64,000 nucleotides of DNA from Robiginitomaculum sp. (lineage in GTDB: Bacteria > Pseudomonadota > Alphaproteobacteria > Caulobacterales > Maricaulaceae), in assembly GCA_016765135.1 (NCBI GenBank), contig JAESQN010000029.1:1-64000 (forward strand), written 5' to 3'. The position numbers and the translations under genes are program-made. Below, one piece after another: positions 26,179 through 34,472 of the stretch. The notes under the pieces were generated by a model, which made no database searches, had not been told where the DNA came from, and worked only from the letters and a program-made list of their open reading frames with translations. Numbering within the stretch: position 1 is the first letter of the stretch; each line of letters begins with the position of its first letter.

Positions 26179-27285
26179 ATGGGAACTGATTTAGGCGAGA
26201 CCGAAGAAGGGATTGCTCTTGTCTCTGCACAGGCAGGCACAATCATAACACCCAAGCAAAACCAATCCGATATGTGTGGTTCTTGCGGTGCGCTCATTGG
26301 GCAAGTGTATTGCGGCAGTTGCGGGCAGAAAAACGACGATCTTCGGCGCTCTCTCTGGCGGTTAATTGCCGAGAGCTTAGGCGGTATCTTCTCATTCGAA
26401 TCCCGAATGTGGCGCACTTGGGGTGCATTACTGTTAAAGCCGGGCAAGGTAGCCCGTGAATATGCGGACGGTGCCCGCTCGCGCTACTCGCCGCCTATCC
26501 GGGTCTATATAGTCATCAGTTTTTTGTTTTTCGCCTTTATTGCATTTTCAAACACAAATTTCCTGAGTTTCGAAGTTACGCCAAAACAAACTGCGCAAAA
26601 ATCAGATCAACCTCTGTCACCGGGCGGTCAGGATGCAAAGGGCACACTTGTTGACGGCGTCATAGTCGGCGCTATGGACAATCCAAAACAAACCTTTTCT
26701 CAGAAATATAAATTTAATATGTCCCTTTTTGCGCAAGACGACAAGCTTTACAAAATGACCGATCAGGAAATGGAAGAATTTACCAGTTTCATTCAGGACG
26801 ATGAGGCCATTGATGTTCAAATTAACAAAAAGGACGTTGATACCAAAAAAGTCCTCGCAATTCTCCTGACCAACCCACAAAAATTTAACAGGGTGTTTAA
26901 TACATGGTTGCCCCGTGCCATGTTTTTTATGGTGCCCTTTGCCATGATATTTGGCTGGCTGTTTATTCGCGGGAAAAATGCATTACTCTATGATCACCTC
27001 ATCCACGCTATTTACATTCATTGCGTCTTTCTTCTGGCCCTGATTATATCTTTACTGCTATCGCGGCTTGTGCCCGGTTATTTTGTATTTCTCGCTTTAT
27101 TTGGGTTTATGACATTTCACCTTATTTTTTCAGTTAAAAAAATGTTCTCAAGAGGCTGGATAAAAACCGTGTGGACGACTTTGGGCACAGGCTTTTTGTA
27201 TAGCTTTTTATTGTTTATAATCCTGATCGTGATCAGCGGTTATTCTATTATTCAGGCCGTAACAGATGCAGGACTTGTTCCTTAA
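26179..27285 (+). CDS. DUF3667-like membrane protein with zinc ribbon
   Basis: A 368-residue protein of unknown function. Near residue 35 is a zinc-ribbon CGSCG...YCGSCGQ with four Cys. The following RLIAESLGGIFSFESRMWRTW and PGKVAREYADGARSRYSPP recall DUF3667 proteins. A first transmembrane helix lies near residue 115 (VYIVISFLFFAFIAF). Four more fill the C-terminal third from residue about 250 on. The ATG at 26179 has a GGGGG site six bases upstream; other in-frame ATGs at 26161 and 26107 lack one. The last 38 bases overlap the convergent neighbour. Confidence 0.75.
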   Translation: MGTDLGETEEGIALVSAQAGTIITPKQNQSDMCGSCGALIGQVYCGSCGQKNDDLRRSLWRLIAESLGGIFSFESRMWRTWGALLLKPGKVAREYADGARSRYSPPIRVYIVISFLFFAFIAFSNTNFLSFEVTPKQTAQKSDQPLSPGGQDAKGTLVDGVIVGAMDNPKQTFSQKYKFNMSLFAQDDKLYKMTDQEMEEFTSFIQDDEAIDVQINKKDVDTKKVLAILLTNPQKFNRVFNTWLPRAMFFMVPFAMIFGWLFIRGKNALLYDHLIHAIYIHCVFLLALIISLLLSRLVPGYFVFLALFGFMTFHLIFSVKKMFSRGWIKTVWTTLGTGFLYSFLLFIILIVISGYSIIQAVTDAGLVP

Positions 27286-27736
27286 GTGCAGGTTTTGGCG
27301 CACGGTCTCCGAACCACCACAGGGTCGATGCGGTTGCGGCGAAAACGGCGGCGCTGGCTATCTCGCCTTGTTGGGTGCGGGAGAATATCCAGGCGGTGAT
27401 CAGCCAGAGCATAAGCGTCAGCGTGGGCCGCACCAGGCGTAGGATATTGATGACCCATTGGGCCGCAATGCCGATATTTGCATCGGCTTGCAAAGACGCT
27501 GTAAGGCCGTCCCATGAACCTTTCTGGGCCGTGATTTCCAGCTCAATTTCTGCCTCTTGCTTGCCCAGTTTCATCTGCAAGTCTTGTAGTTTAAGCTCAT
27601 GCCCCCAACGTTTTTCTTCTTGGGCAAATGTCTGTTTGCGCTCGAAATAGGATGCGAACCGGCCCAGAGCCGTACCGATAATACCGAACACGCCGCCAGC
27701 CGCCGCATCGATGCCAAATTTTAGTAAGTCTGCCAT
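27248..27736 (-). CDS. Small membrane protein, holin-like by context
   Basis: A 162-residue protein I cannot assign to a named family. The first 20 residues are Gly/Ala rich with a possible membrane stretch (AAAGGVFGIIGTALG), a charged coiled-coil region follows (FAQEEKRWGHELKLQDLQMK), and two hydrophobic helices near residues 105-145 (LTLMLWLITAWIF and AAVFAATASTLWWFG) anchor it. It overlaps the upstream M15 peptidase gene by 16 bases. A lysis-type pair of endolysin and membrane protein is a plausible reading. Confidence 0.6.
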   Translation of the reverse strand: MADLLKFGIDAAAGGVFGIIGTALGRFASYFERKQTFAQEEKRWGHELKLQDLQMKLGKQEAEIELEITAQKGSWDGLTASLQADANIGIAAQWVINILRLVRPTLTLMLWLITAWIFSRTQQGEIASAAVFAATASTLWWFGDRAPKPALKEQVLHLLRPE

Positions 27737-28137
27737 AATTGTTTTGCCTTTTTATTGCCGTACCAGAACCGCTTACGGCCTAGATCGACGTGAATGAACG
27801 TTTGATAAAACCCGAAGCCCCGAAAGCCGGCTTGTTTGCAGGCGCGGTGCAGGTCGCGTGGATCATGGCCATATAGACCAATGTCCACGGCTAGTTTTAA
27901 GTGCTGTGACAGGGGTGCCCCGCCGACGCGGGCATTGTGCAATGCACATCTGTGGGCCGAGTGAATGAAAAATGGACGACCTACAACAGTTCGTGCCTGT
28001 TGCAGCCTGTCCATAAATTCCGGCCAGTCATAAACCTCGCCGCAATGACGGCAGGCCATCTCCGCATGGGAGAAGTTCGGCCAGCGGTTGTTATCCCGGA
28101 CATGGGTATTGCTGCTAATATGTCGCATTCGTTCCAT
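27721..28137 (-). CDS. M15-type peptidoglycan peptidase, phage endolysin-like
   Basis: A 138-residue protein resembling Peptidase_M15_3 domains, which cut the peptide of peptidoglycan as D,D-carboxypeptidases. The zinc-site pattern is visible: IHSAHRCALHN near residue 60, then SQHLKLAVDIG near 77 (HxxxxxxD) and FIHVDLG near 114. No signal peptide is present, as in endolysins that cross the membrane through holins. It overlaps the membrane-protein gene downstream. No other phage gene is near, so this would be a remnant or a domesticated pair. Confidence 0.75.
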   Translation of the reverse strand: MERMRHISSNTHVRDNNRWPNFSHAEMACRHCGEVYDWPEFMDRLQQARTVVGRPFFIHSAHRCALHNARVGGAPLSQHLKLAVDIGLYGHDPRDLHRACKQAGFRGFGFYQTFIHVDLGRKRFWYGNKKAKQLWQTY

Positions 28138-28218
28138 GCTGACAACGTAACTCCGTTATCAAAACCATGGATTAGCTTTCTGTTTTTGCAGAAACAAAAG
28201 ATACTGGCTCCCAACCCG

Positions 28219-28293
28219 CCGCTCATACCGACGAAAGTCGGTATCCACAGTGAAGGTCGCACAATGGATACCGACTTTCGTCGGTATGAGCGG
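28219..28293. repeat. Nested palindromic element, 29-bp inverted ends
   Basis: Bases 28219-28247 and 28265-28293 are exact inverted copies around a 17-base spacer. Each arm is itself a hairpin (ATACCGAC, loop, GTCGGTAT). The termini CCGCTCATACC and TGGATACC recur in the element at 36144. It lies between the M15 gene and the terminator at 28343. Confidence 0.85.
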
Positions 28294-28342
28294 GACCAGG
28301 GAAGTTGCGTAAGTATAATTAAACGCGAAAGACTATAACACC

Positions 28343-28376
28343 AAAACAAAAAAGGCCCGCCAAACCGGCGGGCCTT
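28343..28376 (-). terminator. Rho-independent terminator of the OmpA/repeat-protein operon
   Basis: Read on the minus strand, an 8-bp GC stem (GGCCCGCC with GGCGGGCC, plus flanking AA/TT pairs) and a five-base loop is followed by TTTTTTGTTTT. It lies 29 bases after the stop of the repeat protein. Confidence 0.93.
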
Positions 28377-28404
28377 CTAATACACAATTTGTGTAGAGGT
28401 TTTT

Positions 28405-29358
28405 CTATCTGAAAACTTTCATCTTGCGCGCTTTCTTGGCACACAAATAATAGAAAGTGACGCGGTTTTTAAAGCGTTGCGCTTTCATTTGACCACACAC
28501 ATCTTTAACACAATCCATCTGACCTTTGGTCATGCCGAGCTTTTTAGTACAAAAGCCTTTGGAAACAGTATCCAGTTCTTTTTCGTCTGAACATGCTACC
28601 AAAGAAGCATCCCGGCTCCGCAGAGAAATACCGCAATATTTGACAATGCTGTCCACCACCGCAGAACTAGCCTTTGGATCATATTTACGAACATCTGTCA
28701 GGTATTTGGCATTTGGGTTAGCCTTTGCAACCGCCTTTTTAGTTGGAGCTTTCTTGGCTGGAGCTTTCTTGGCTGGAGCTTTCTTGGCTGGAGCTTTTTT
28801 AGTTACAGTCTTTTTAGCCGCAACTTTTTTAGGCGCAGCTTTTTTCTTTGGTGCCGCTTTCTTTGGTGCCGCTTTCTTTGGTGCCGCTTTCTTTGGTGCC
28901 GCTTTCTTTGGTGCAGCTTTCTTTGGTGCAGCTTTTTTGACAACTTTTTTAACAACACGTTTCTTGACCACTGGTTTCTTCTTGGCTTTAGGCGCATCTG
29001 TAATCCGCCCCTCAAGGTATTTAACCCGTGCGGCCAGATAGCGGTTACGCCATTCCAGTGCATAAGTCTCATCGTCGTCGCTGCCAGCGGCGACAGGGGC
29101 CACGGTACTTGCTGACGCCAAATTAGCTTCAAGCCCGGTAATCGTCGTATCGCGACGCCCTACCCGGCCTTCAAGTTCATTGATGCGGGTGCGCAAGCTA
29201 TCCGATTCGGCACGTAATTGACCTTCACCCTCAATACTAAGATCGCCGACCTGTTTATTCCGCCCCCAAAATATCCAGCCCAATATTAGACCTAGCAGGC
29301 CAAAAATAAATGCTGGCAATGTGAAAAAACTTAAAAGATATGCAATGTTATTGGACAT
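28405..29358 (-). CDS. Membrane-anchored Lys/Ala/Pro-repeat protein with Cys-rich C-terminus
   Basis: This 317-residue protein has no family I can name. Order: a membrane helix (residues 4-32), a coiled coil (about 45-75, LRAESDSLRTRINELEG), a long basic low-complexity region of five-residue repeats (KKAAP then KKAPA, about residues 135-210), and a 100-residue C-terminal domain with six Cys. The basic part resembles histone H1-like or wall-binding tails. The DNA repeats with period 15 over 28740-28935. The ATG at 29358 has a GGGGAAG site; the frame is open further upstream to 29466. It starts 10 bases after the ompA-like stop. Confidence 0.75.
   Translation of the reverse strand: MSNNIAYLLSFFTLPAFIFGLLGLILGWIFWGRNKQVGDLSIEGEGQLRAESDSLRTRINELEGRVGRRDTTITGLEANLASASTVAPVAAGSDDDETYALEWRNRYLAARVKYLEGRITDAPKAKKKPVVKKRVVKKVVKKAAPKKAAPKKAAPKKAAPKKAAPKKAAPKKKAAPKKVAAKKTVTKKAPAKKAPAKKAPAKKAPTKKAVAKANPNAKYLTDVRKYDPKASSAVVDSIVKYCGISLRSRDASLVACSDEKELDTVSKGFCTKKLGMTKGQMDCVKDVCGQMKAQRFKNRVTFYYLCAKKARKMKVFR
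28740..28935. repeat. 15-bp tandem repeats coding for basic pentapeptides
   Basis: Two arrays lie inside the repeat-protein gene: about four units of TTTCTTGGCTGGAGC (28740-28800) and about seven of GGTGCCGCTTTCTTT (from 28838). Units are nearly identical at DNA level, so copy number could vary between strains. Confidence 0.85.
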
Positions 29359-29368
29359 AAAACTTCCC

Positions 29369-30472
29369 CTATCTGGAACGTGTGACTTTAAATTCGATAC
29401 GACGGTTTTTCGCCGCACCTTGTGGTGTATCATTACTCGCGACTGGCTGCGCCTCCCCATAACCAATAGCTGTTATATTACCAGAATCAACACCTTGTGC
29501 AATTAAATATGTCTCAACCGCATTCGCCCGTAGCTGGCTAAGGTTCAGGTTATACTCTGCTGGCCCGTCGGAATCCGTATGTCCGCCAACGGTTATTTGG
29601 AATGATGAGCATTGTTTCGCCGCTCTGGCCATGCTGTCTAGCAATACCTGGCTTGCCTCTCCATCAATATTCGCCTTATCATAACCAAAGTTGATTTTGT
29701 TGTCGCCTTTAAGTTCGTTGAACAAATCTTGACAGACATTTTCTGACTTCAACTGGCCAACCACAACTGGTGCGGCACCTTCGACGTTGATCTTGGATGA
29801 GCCGTTGAACCTGGCAGGCAGTTCACTAAGCAATGCGTTTATACTCTCACGGACAGCTTCATTTTCAGCTTCACCGGAAAGAAACGAATCCATATCTGAC
29901 ATAGTAAACTCACCGCTTTTTAGCTTGTTTAGTGCGGATAGATGTGTTTTGGCAATTGCATGCCAATCCAATTCCGGCGCACCTTTGGCAATTTTGACAT
30001 TAAACCCGGAAAGTCTGTCACCAAACAGTGTTACGGCATCGGTCCGCAAGCGGGATAAATCATTCTCATTGCGCACATATCCGTTCAGTACAACACTGCC
30101 ATCATCCCCTAGAGCGGCACCAAGTGTGTACGGAATTTGCGTAGGAATAATTTTCTCGACCGTTAGCGCACCAGCGTCCACTTCATGCCAGCGTCGGTCT
30201 GCGCATTTTCCGCACTTCGCATCTTTTGCGGCTGCAATAGCCGCAATTTTTGCAGCTTCGCTTGGCGCTTCGCCTTCTAGTCGAGCTACATTCCCCGACA
30301 TATCCACTGTCGCCCAGCCAAAACCGCCGTCATTAAGTGCAGTCTGAACTGTTTGGCCCATTTGCATAGAGTTTGCTTTTGCGCCCAGCGGCGCAGGTGC
30401 AAACCAGCCAAACAATATAGCCGTCGCTATGATAATAATCATGCCCCAAAGCCACTTACTAAAACTCCCCAT
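29369..30472 (-). CDS. OmpA-family protein with BON-like domain
   Basis: A 367-residue protein. Residues 5-25 are an N-terminal membrane helix, so it is anchored rather than a barrel. Residues about 30-230 hold repeats like GGFGWATVDMSGNVARLEGE and DDGSVVLNGYVRNENDLSRL, resembling BON domains. The C-terminal 105 residues are an OmpA peptidoglycan-binding domain: ITVGGHTDSDGPAEYNLNLS, then LRANAVETYLIAQGV and the end RRIEFKV. A GGGAGG site supports the ATG at 30472 over one at 30493. The downstream gene's basic tail and this wall-binding domain suggest an envelope complex. Confidence 0.85.
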   Translation of the reverse strand: MGSFSKWLWGMIIIIATAILFGWFAPAPLGAKANSMQMGQTVQTALNDGGFGWATVDMSGNVARLEGEAPSEAAKIAAIAAAKDAKCGKCADRRWHEVDAGALTVEKIIPTQIPYTLGAALGDDGSVVLNGYVRNENDLSRLRTDAVTLFGDRLSGFNVKIAKGAPELDWHAIAKTHLSALNKLKSGEFTMSDMDSFLSGEAENEAVRESINALLSELPARFNGSSKINVEGAAPVVVGQLKSENVCQDLFNELKGDNKINFGYDKANIDGEASQVLLDSMARAAKQCSSFQITVGGHTDSDGPAEYNLNLSQLRANAVETYLIAQGVDSGNITAIGYGEAQPVASNDTPQGAAKNRRIEFKVTRSR

Positions 30473-30612
30473 AATGTCCTCCCTCAAGGTCATAACCTAG
30501 TTTCGCTATAATTAATACATGGCATGCAATAAAAACGCAATGCTCAAAGCGATATAAACCAATATGACGCACGCTGTAATAGGGAATGACTGGCCAAACA
30601 CATGCACTAACG

Positions 30613-31569
30613 TTAAGAAATCGCCAACCGTTTTTTAGCGCTTGCATATTCAGCTTTGAGGTCGTCAACAATTTGCGCAACACTGGGTGCATCGTGTATG
30701 CTGCCGACACCTTGGCCAGACCCCCAAATGTCTTTCCAGGCTTTTGCATCAGAGCCTCCCCCGAAATTCATGGCCGTTTTATCAGCCGAAGGTAATTCAT
30801 CAGGGTCAAGCCCGGCGGCGCGGACGGAGCCTTTGAGATAATTCCCGTGAATGCCCGTAAACAAGGACGAGTAAATAATATCGTCGCCAGCCGAATCGAT
30901 GATCATCTGCTTATAGGTCTCTGGTGCGTTGGCTTCTTTCGAGGCCAAAAACCGTGTGCCCATATAGGCCAGATCAGCACCCATAGCTTGAGCCGCTAAA
31001 ATACAGCCGCCCGTGGATATAGACCCCGAACACATCAATGGCCCATCATGAAAAGCACGGATTTCCGGCACCAAGGCGAACGGCGACAACAGTCCGGCGT
31101 GGCCACCCGCTCCGGCACAAACCGCGACAATGCCGTCCGCGCCTTCGGACAATGCTTTTTTGGTGTGGCGGATATTGATCACATCATGCAAAACAATGCC
31201 GCCGTAGGAATGCACCGCGTCAATAATAGCTTTTGGCGGGCGCAAGGATGTAATGATGATCGGCACTTGTTCGCGGACACATGTTTCCATATCTGCTTGC
31301 AAGCGGGTGTTGGACATATGACAAATTTGATTGACCGCGAAGGGCGCAGCTTTTTTGTCCGGATTATCCTTTTGGTACTCTGCCAATTCTTTTTTAATCC
31401 GTTTAATCCAAACTTCTAATTGATCTTGCGGGCGAGCATTGAGCGCGGGAAACGCCCCGACAATCCCAGCTTTGCACTGGGCAATGACAAGCTCCGGCCC
31501 CGAGACAATGAACAATGGCGCACCAATAACAGGTAGCTCCAGGTTTTGTAATATTTCAGGTAAGGCCAT
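30613..31569 (-). CDS. Nitronate monooxygenase (NMO) family flavoprotein
   Basis: A 318-residue FMN enzyme of the 2-nitropropane dioxygenase/NMO fold, oxidising nitronates or acting as an NADPH-dependent oxidoreductase. The N-terminal LPVIGAPLFIVSGPELVIAQ, the VNQICHM stretch, GADGIVAVCAGAGGHAG near residue 145 and GGCILAAQAMGADLAYMGTRFLAS near 190 are typical. It is separated from the OmpA-like gene by 140 bases in which I find only an unconvincing 30-residue ORF. The M20 gene ends only 2 bases upstream, so it belongs with that transcript. Substrate not known. Confidence 0.88.
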   Translation of the reverse strand: MALPEILQNLELPVIGAPLFIVSGPELVIAQCKAGIVGAFPALNARPQDQLEVWIKRIKKELAEYQKDNPDKKAAPFAVNQICHMSNTRLQADMETCVREQVPIIITSLRPPKAIIDAVHSYGGIVLHDVINIRHTKKALSEGADGIVAVCAGAGGHAGLLSPFALVPEIRAFHDGPLMCSGSISTGGCILAAQAMGADLAYMGTRFLASKEANAPETYKQMIIDSAGDDIIYSSLFTGIHGNYLKGSVRAAGLDPDELPSADKTAMNFGGGSDAKAWKDIWGSGQGVGSIHDAPSVAQIVDDLKAEYASAKKRLAIS

Positions 31570-31571
31570 GA

Positions 31572-32867
31572 TTATTCAGGGGTTTGAAACAAATCGAGCG
31601 CGGCGGCTGTCATCGCCTTTACACCAGTATTTATTGTCGGCTCCGCATCAGGGACGAAAAACGGCGAATGCAAGGACGGCAGTATTTCGCCAGATTTTTT
31701 AGCCTTGGCGATTTCTTCAGGATTAACCGCGCCCAGCCAAAACAACATACTAGGTATTTTAGGCTCTACCCGCCCGAAAGCCCCGAAATCCTCGCCGCCC
31801 ATAACAGGCTTCATAATTTTTACATTATCAGCGCCAAGCTTGGCACCGATAGAGCGGGTCAGGCGCGCCGCCAGTTCAGGGTTGTTATATGTGGCGGGGG
31901 TAAATTCGGCGTCCCTAACGGTTACGATTGGCAATTTATCGTCGGGCAATCCGGCGGCACGACCTAAACCATCCGCCATGCGTTTGATGGAGTTGATGGT
32001 GTTCATCCGCACATCGTCTTTATAGGAACGCAGGGTAAGCTGCAATTTCACCTCGTCCGAAATGATGTTGTGCTTGCTGCCACCGTGGATCGAGCCAACC
32101 GTGAGTACGGCCGAGTCCAGCGGTGATGTCTCCCGCGACACAATTGTTTGCATGGCCGTAACAAGCTGTGCGGCCAGGACAATCGGGTCTTTGGTGGTGT
32201 GAGGGTAGGCCCCGTGCCCACCTATGCCGCGCACGGTAATATCGACCGAGTCGACATTGGCCAGCGCATAGCCGGGTACAATACCGACCTTGCCCGCCGC
32301 CAGAGCCGGATTATCATGCAAAGCCAGATTATAATCCGGCCTTGGGAAGCGCGTAAACAGCCCGTCTTCCAACATCATCCTTGCACCAAGCCCCAATTCT
32401 TCGGCGGGCTGCAAAATCATAACCAGTGTACCTGACCAATTGGCTTTTTCAGCCACCAGTTCTTTAGCCGTGCCGATAAGTACCGTCATGTGAATATCAT
32501 GACCACAAGCATGCATGGCCGGCTTTTCAATGCCGTCGCGGTTTTTTGTGATCACCGTGCTGGCATAATCAACCCCGGTTTGCTCTTTGACGGGCAGAGC
32601 GTCCATATCAGCGCGGATCATCACCGTCGGGCCGTCGCCGTTCTTCATTACGGCGACAACACCCGTTCCGCCGACATTTTCGGTCACTTCAAAACCAAGC
32701 TTGTCAAGTTTGCCAGCCAACAGAGCCGCCGTCTTGGTTTCCATCAAGGACAATTCAGGATTTGCATGTAAATACTTATATAATTTAACCAAATCCTCAG
32801 CCTGCGCTGATGAAACGAATAGTGTAGCCGCCAGGACAGCCGTAGATATTGATGTGAGAAATCGCAT
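31572..32867 (-). CDS. M20-family amidohydrolase, exported
   Basis: A 431-residue zinc-dependent hydrolase of the M20D type (hippurate or N-acyl-amino-acid hydrolase). A signal peptide precedes AQAEDL (residues 1-23). Metal-site motifs: MIRADMDALPVKEQTG near residue 75, HACGHDIHMTVLIGTA near 115, ILQPAEELGLGA near 150 with the catalytic Glu, and the late MGGEDFG. It would cleave N-acyl-amino acids or dipeptides in the periplasm. The next gene downstream (NMO) begins 2 bases after its stop, and the M28 gene upstream ends 15 bases before its start, so the three form one transcript. Confidence 0.9.
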   Translation of the reverse strand: MRFLTSISTAVLAATLFVSSAQAEDLVKLYKYLHANPELSLMETKTAALLAGKLDKLGFEVTENVGGTGVVAVMKNGDGPTVMIRADMDALPVKEQTGVDYASTVITKNRDGIEKPAMHACGHDIHMTVLIGTAKELVAEKANWSGTLVMILQPAEELGLGARMMLEDGLFTRFPRPDYNLALHDNPALAAGKVGIVPGYALANVDSVDITVRGIGGHGAYPHTTKDPIVLAAQLVTAMQTIVSRETSPLDSAVLTVGSIHGGSKHNIISDEVKLQLTLRSYKDDVRMNTINSIKRMADGLGRAAGLPDDKLPIVTVRDAEFTPATYNNPELAARLTRSIGAKLGADNVKIMKPVMGGEDFGAFGRVEPKIPSMLFWLGAVNPEEIAKAKKSGEILPSLHSPFFVPDAEPTINTGVKAMTAAALDLFQTPE

Positions 32868-32882
32868 AGTTTTTCCTTTTGG

Positions 32883-34316
32883 TTATTCGTCTCTGAAATT
32901 TGTATCTGCTTCTGACGCCAGCCAGATCAGTGTGGCATAGGCGGCGACATTTTGTTGTATGGCTTTTGGGTCGATCTTGTCAAATGTATCGTCTGGCGTG
33001 TGGTGCAAATCAAAATAATCAGTACCGTCCTGATTTAGCCGCACGGTCGGAACGCCCGCTATATTTAGCGGAATAATGTCCGGGCCACCATTGGTGACAC
33101 CGTCCTTGGCTTTAATACCCAAATAGGCAAATTCCGGCACCCAGCTGGCTACTACGGCCTGGGTGGCGGCGTATTTCCCGGCTTGCAGGCCGTATATTTT
33201 CCCGGCACCAAAATCTGATTCCGTGGCCAACACATGCTGGCCCAACTCGGCCTCATGGGCTTTGGCATAGGCGAAAGCACCAATAAGGCCAACCTCCTCG
33301 GCCCCGAACAGCACCACACGAATAGTGCGCTTGGGTTTAAGGCCAGAATCCATCAAAACTTTGGCCGCCCCCATGACAATTCCGACCCCGGCCCCATCAT
33401 CAACGGCACCCGTAGACATATCCCACGAATCCAGGTGAGCGCCGATCAGGATGATTTCCTCTGGTTTTTCCGAGCCGATAATTTCCGCCATGACATTACC
33501 TGATTGCAATACCCCGATATCGCGTGTGAGAAGATGCAAGTTTATCTCTACGTCTTTGCCCATTTCAAATATTCTGTCCATCTGATCTGCATCAGGTGCG
33601 GACATGGCGGCAATGGGGATTTTTTTGATCGCTTCGTCATAACGCATTTGGCCCGTATGGGGGAAACGGTGCGAATCCGTACCTACGGAGCGGATCAGAA
33701 CGGCCAATGCTCCACGTTTCGCGGCTTCGGTGGCACCGGTTTGGCGCTTTTGATTGGCCGGGCCGTAGCCTGCCCCGTCTATGTGTTTTTCCATACGCCC
33801 TGAAATATAGGCGATTTTCCCATCGAGACTACCCAGTGGCGCGTTAACGAGATCATCATATGTGGCAAAATACGCGACAGGCGCCTGTATGCCGTCCTTC
33901 GGTGTTGCTACTGATCCGCCCAGTGCCGTTATCACCAAGCTTTGGGGATAGGGCGCAACAATCTCGGCGGTCTCAACACCGCGCACCCAACCCGCGACGG
34001 GGAAAGCCTCGTTTTTAATATTGGCAAACCCAAGTTCTTTAAACTTGGCCATTGCCCAGTCCCGCGCCCTCGCCTCGCCTTCGCTTCCGGCCAAACGCGG
34101 GCCTATTTCCGTGGTTAGTGAACGGGTGATGTCATAGCCGTAGCTATTATTGAGGGCCAGGTTTGCCAGTTTTTGAATATCCGGATTGGACGATGTGCTA
34201 ATTGCGTTTTTTGGTATATCTTCAACCACGCCGTTGGGGGTTTGTTGTGCGCACCCGGCGGTGAAAACACCAATGAGTGATACTGTGACAAGCAAATGTC
34301 TAAAACCTTGCGACAT
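32883..34316 (-). CDS. M28-family aminopeptidase lipoprotein with PA domain
   Basis: A 477-residue protein with a lipoprotein signal (Cys 22, FTAGC). A PA-like inserted domain (residues about 125-245) precedes the M28 zinc domain: IGAHLDSWDMSTGAVDDGAG carries the first His and Asp, FGAEEVGLIGAFAYAK the catalytic Glu pair, and ATESDFGAG and the late DLHHTPDDT the further ligands. It resembles carboxypeptidase Q-type peptidases. The chosen ATG at 34316 has an AGGG site; a start at 34331 adds five residues. First gene of the M28, M20, NMO transcript, divergent from another M28 gene. Confidence 0.9.
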   Translation of the reverse strand: MSQGFRHLLVTVSLIGVFTAGCAQQTPNGVVEDIPKNAISTSSNPDIQKLANLALNNSYGYDITRSLTTEIGPRLAGSEGEARARDWAMAKFKELGFANIKNEAFPVAGWVRGVETAEIVAPYPQSLVITALGGSVATPKDGIQAPVAYFATYDDLVNAPLGSLDGKIAYISGRMEKHIDGAGYGPANQKRQTGATEAAKRGALAVLIRSVGTDSHRFPHTGQMRYDEAIKKIPIAAMSAPDADQMDRIFEMGKDVEINLHLLTRDIGVLQSGNVMAEIIGSEKPEEIILIGAHLDSWDMSTGAVDDGAGVGIVMGAAKVLMDSGLKPKRTIRVVLFGAEEVGLIGAFAYAKAHEAELGQHVLATESDFGAGKIYGLQAGKYAATQAVVASWVPEFAYLGIKAKDGVTNGGPDIIPLNIAGVPTVRLNQDGTDYFDLHHTPDDTFDKIDPKAIQQNVAAYATLIWLASEADTNFRDE

Positions 34317-34472
34317 ATTATCCCTTTTCATTTATTGCGTTTTGCGTACCATAGTCATAGTCAGTTTGTCCGCAAGGTATAAATGCAAACGCGTTAATAT
34401 TCAGATGGGGCTTGCCAAATCTGTTAATTACAGGCATTTTGCGGCAAATTAAATCTAAACTCCGGGGGAAAC

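Noticed and set aside
28526-29041. Plus-strand ORF rich in GAFLAG and AAFFGA repeats
   Set aside because: It is the antisense reading of the Lys/Ala/Pro repeat gene; no start signals and low-complexity composition.
30494-30612. Minus-strand ORF of about 30 residues with a hydrophobic helix between NMO and the OmpA gene
   Set aside because: It begins with GTG at best, has no ribosome site, and is short enough to arise by chance.
34317-34472. Divergent operator between the two M28 genes
   Set aside because: I looked for symmetry and found none strong enough to report.
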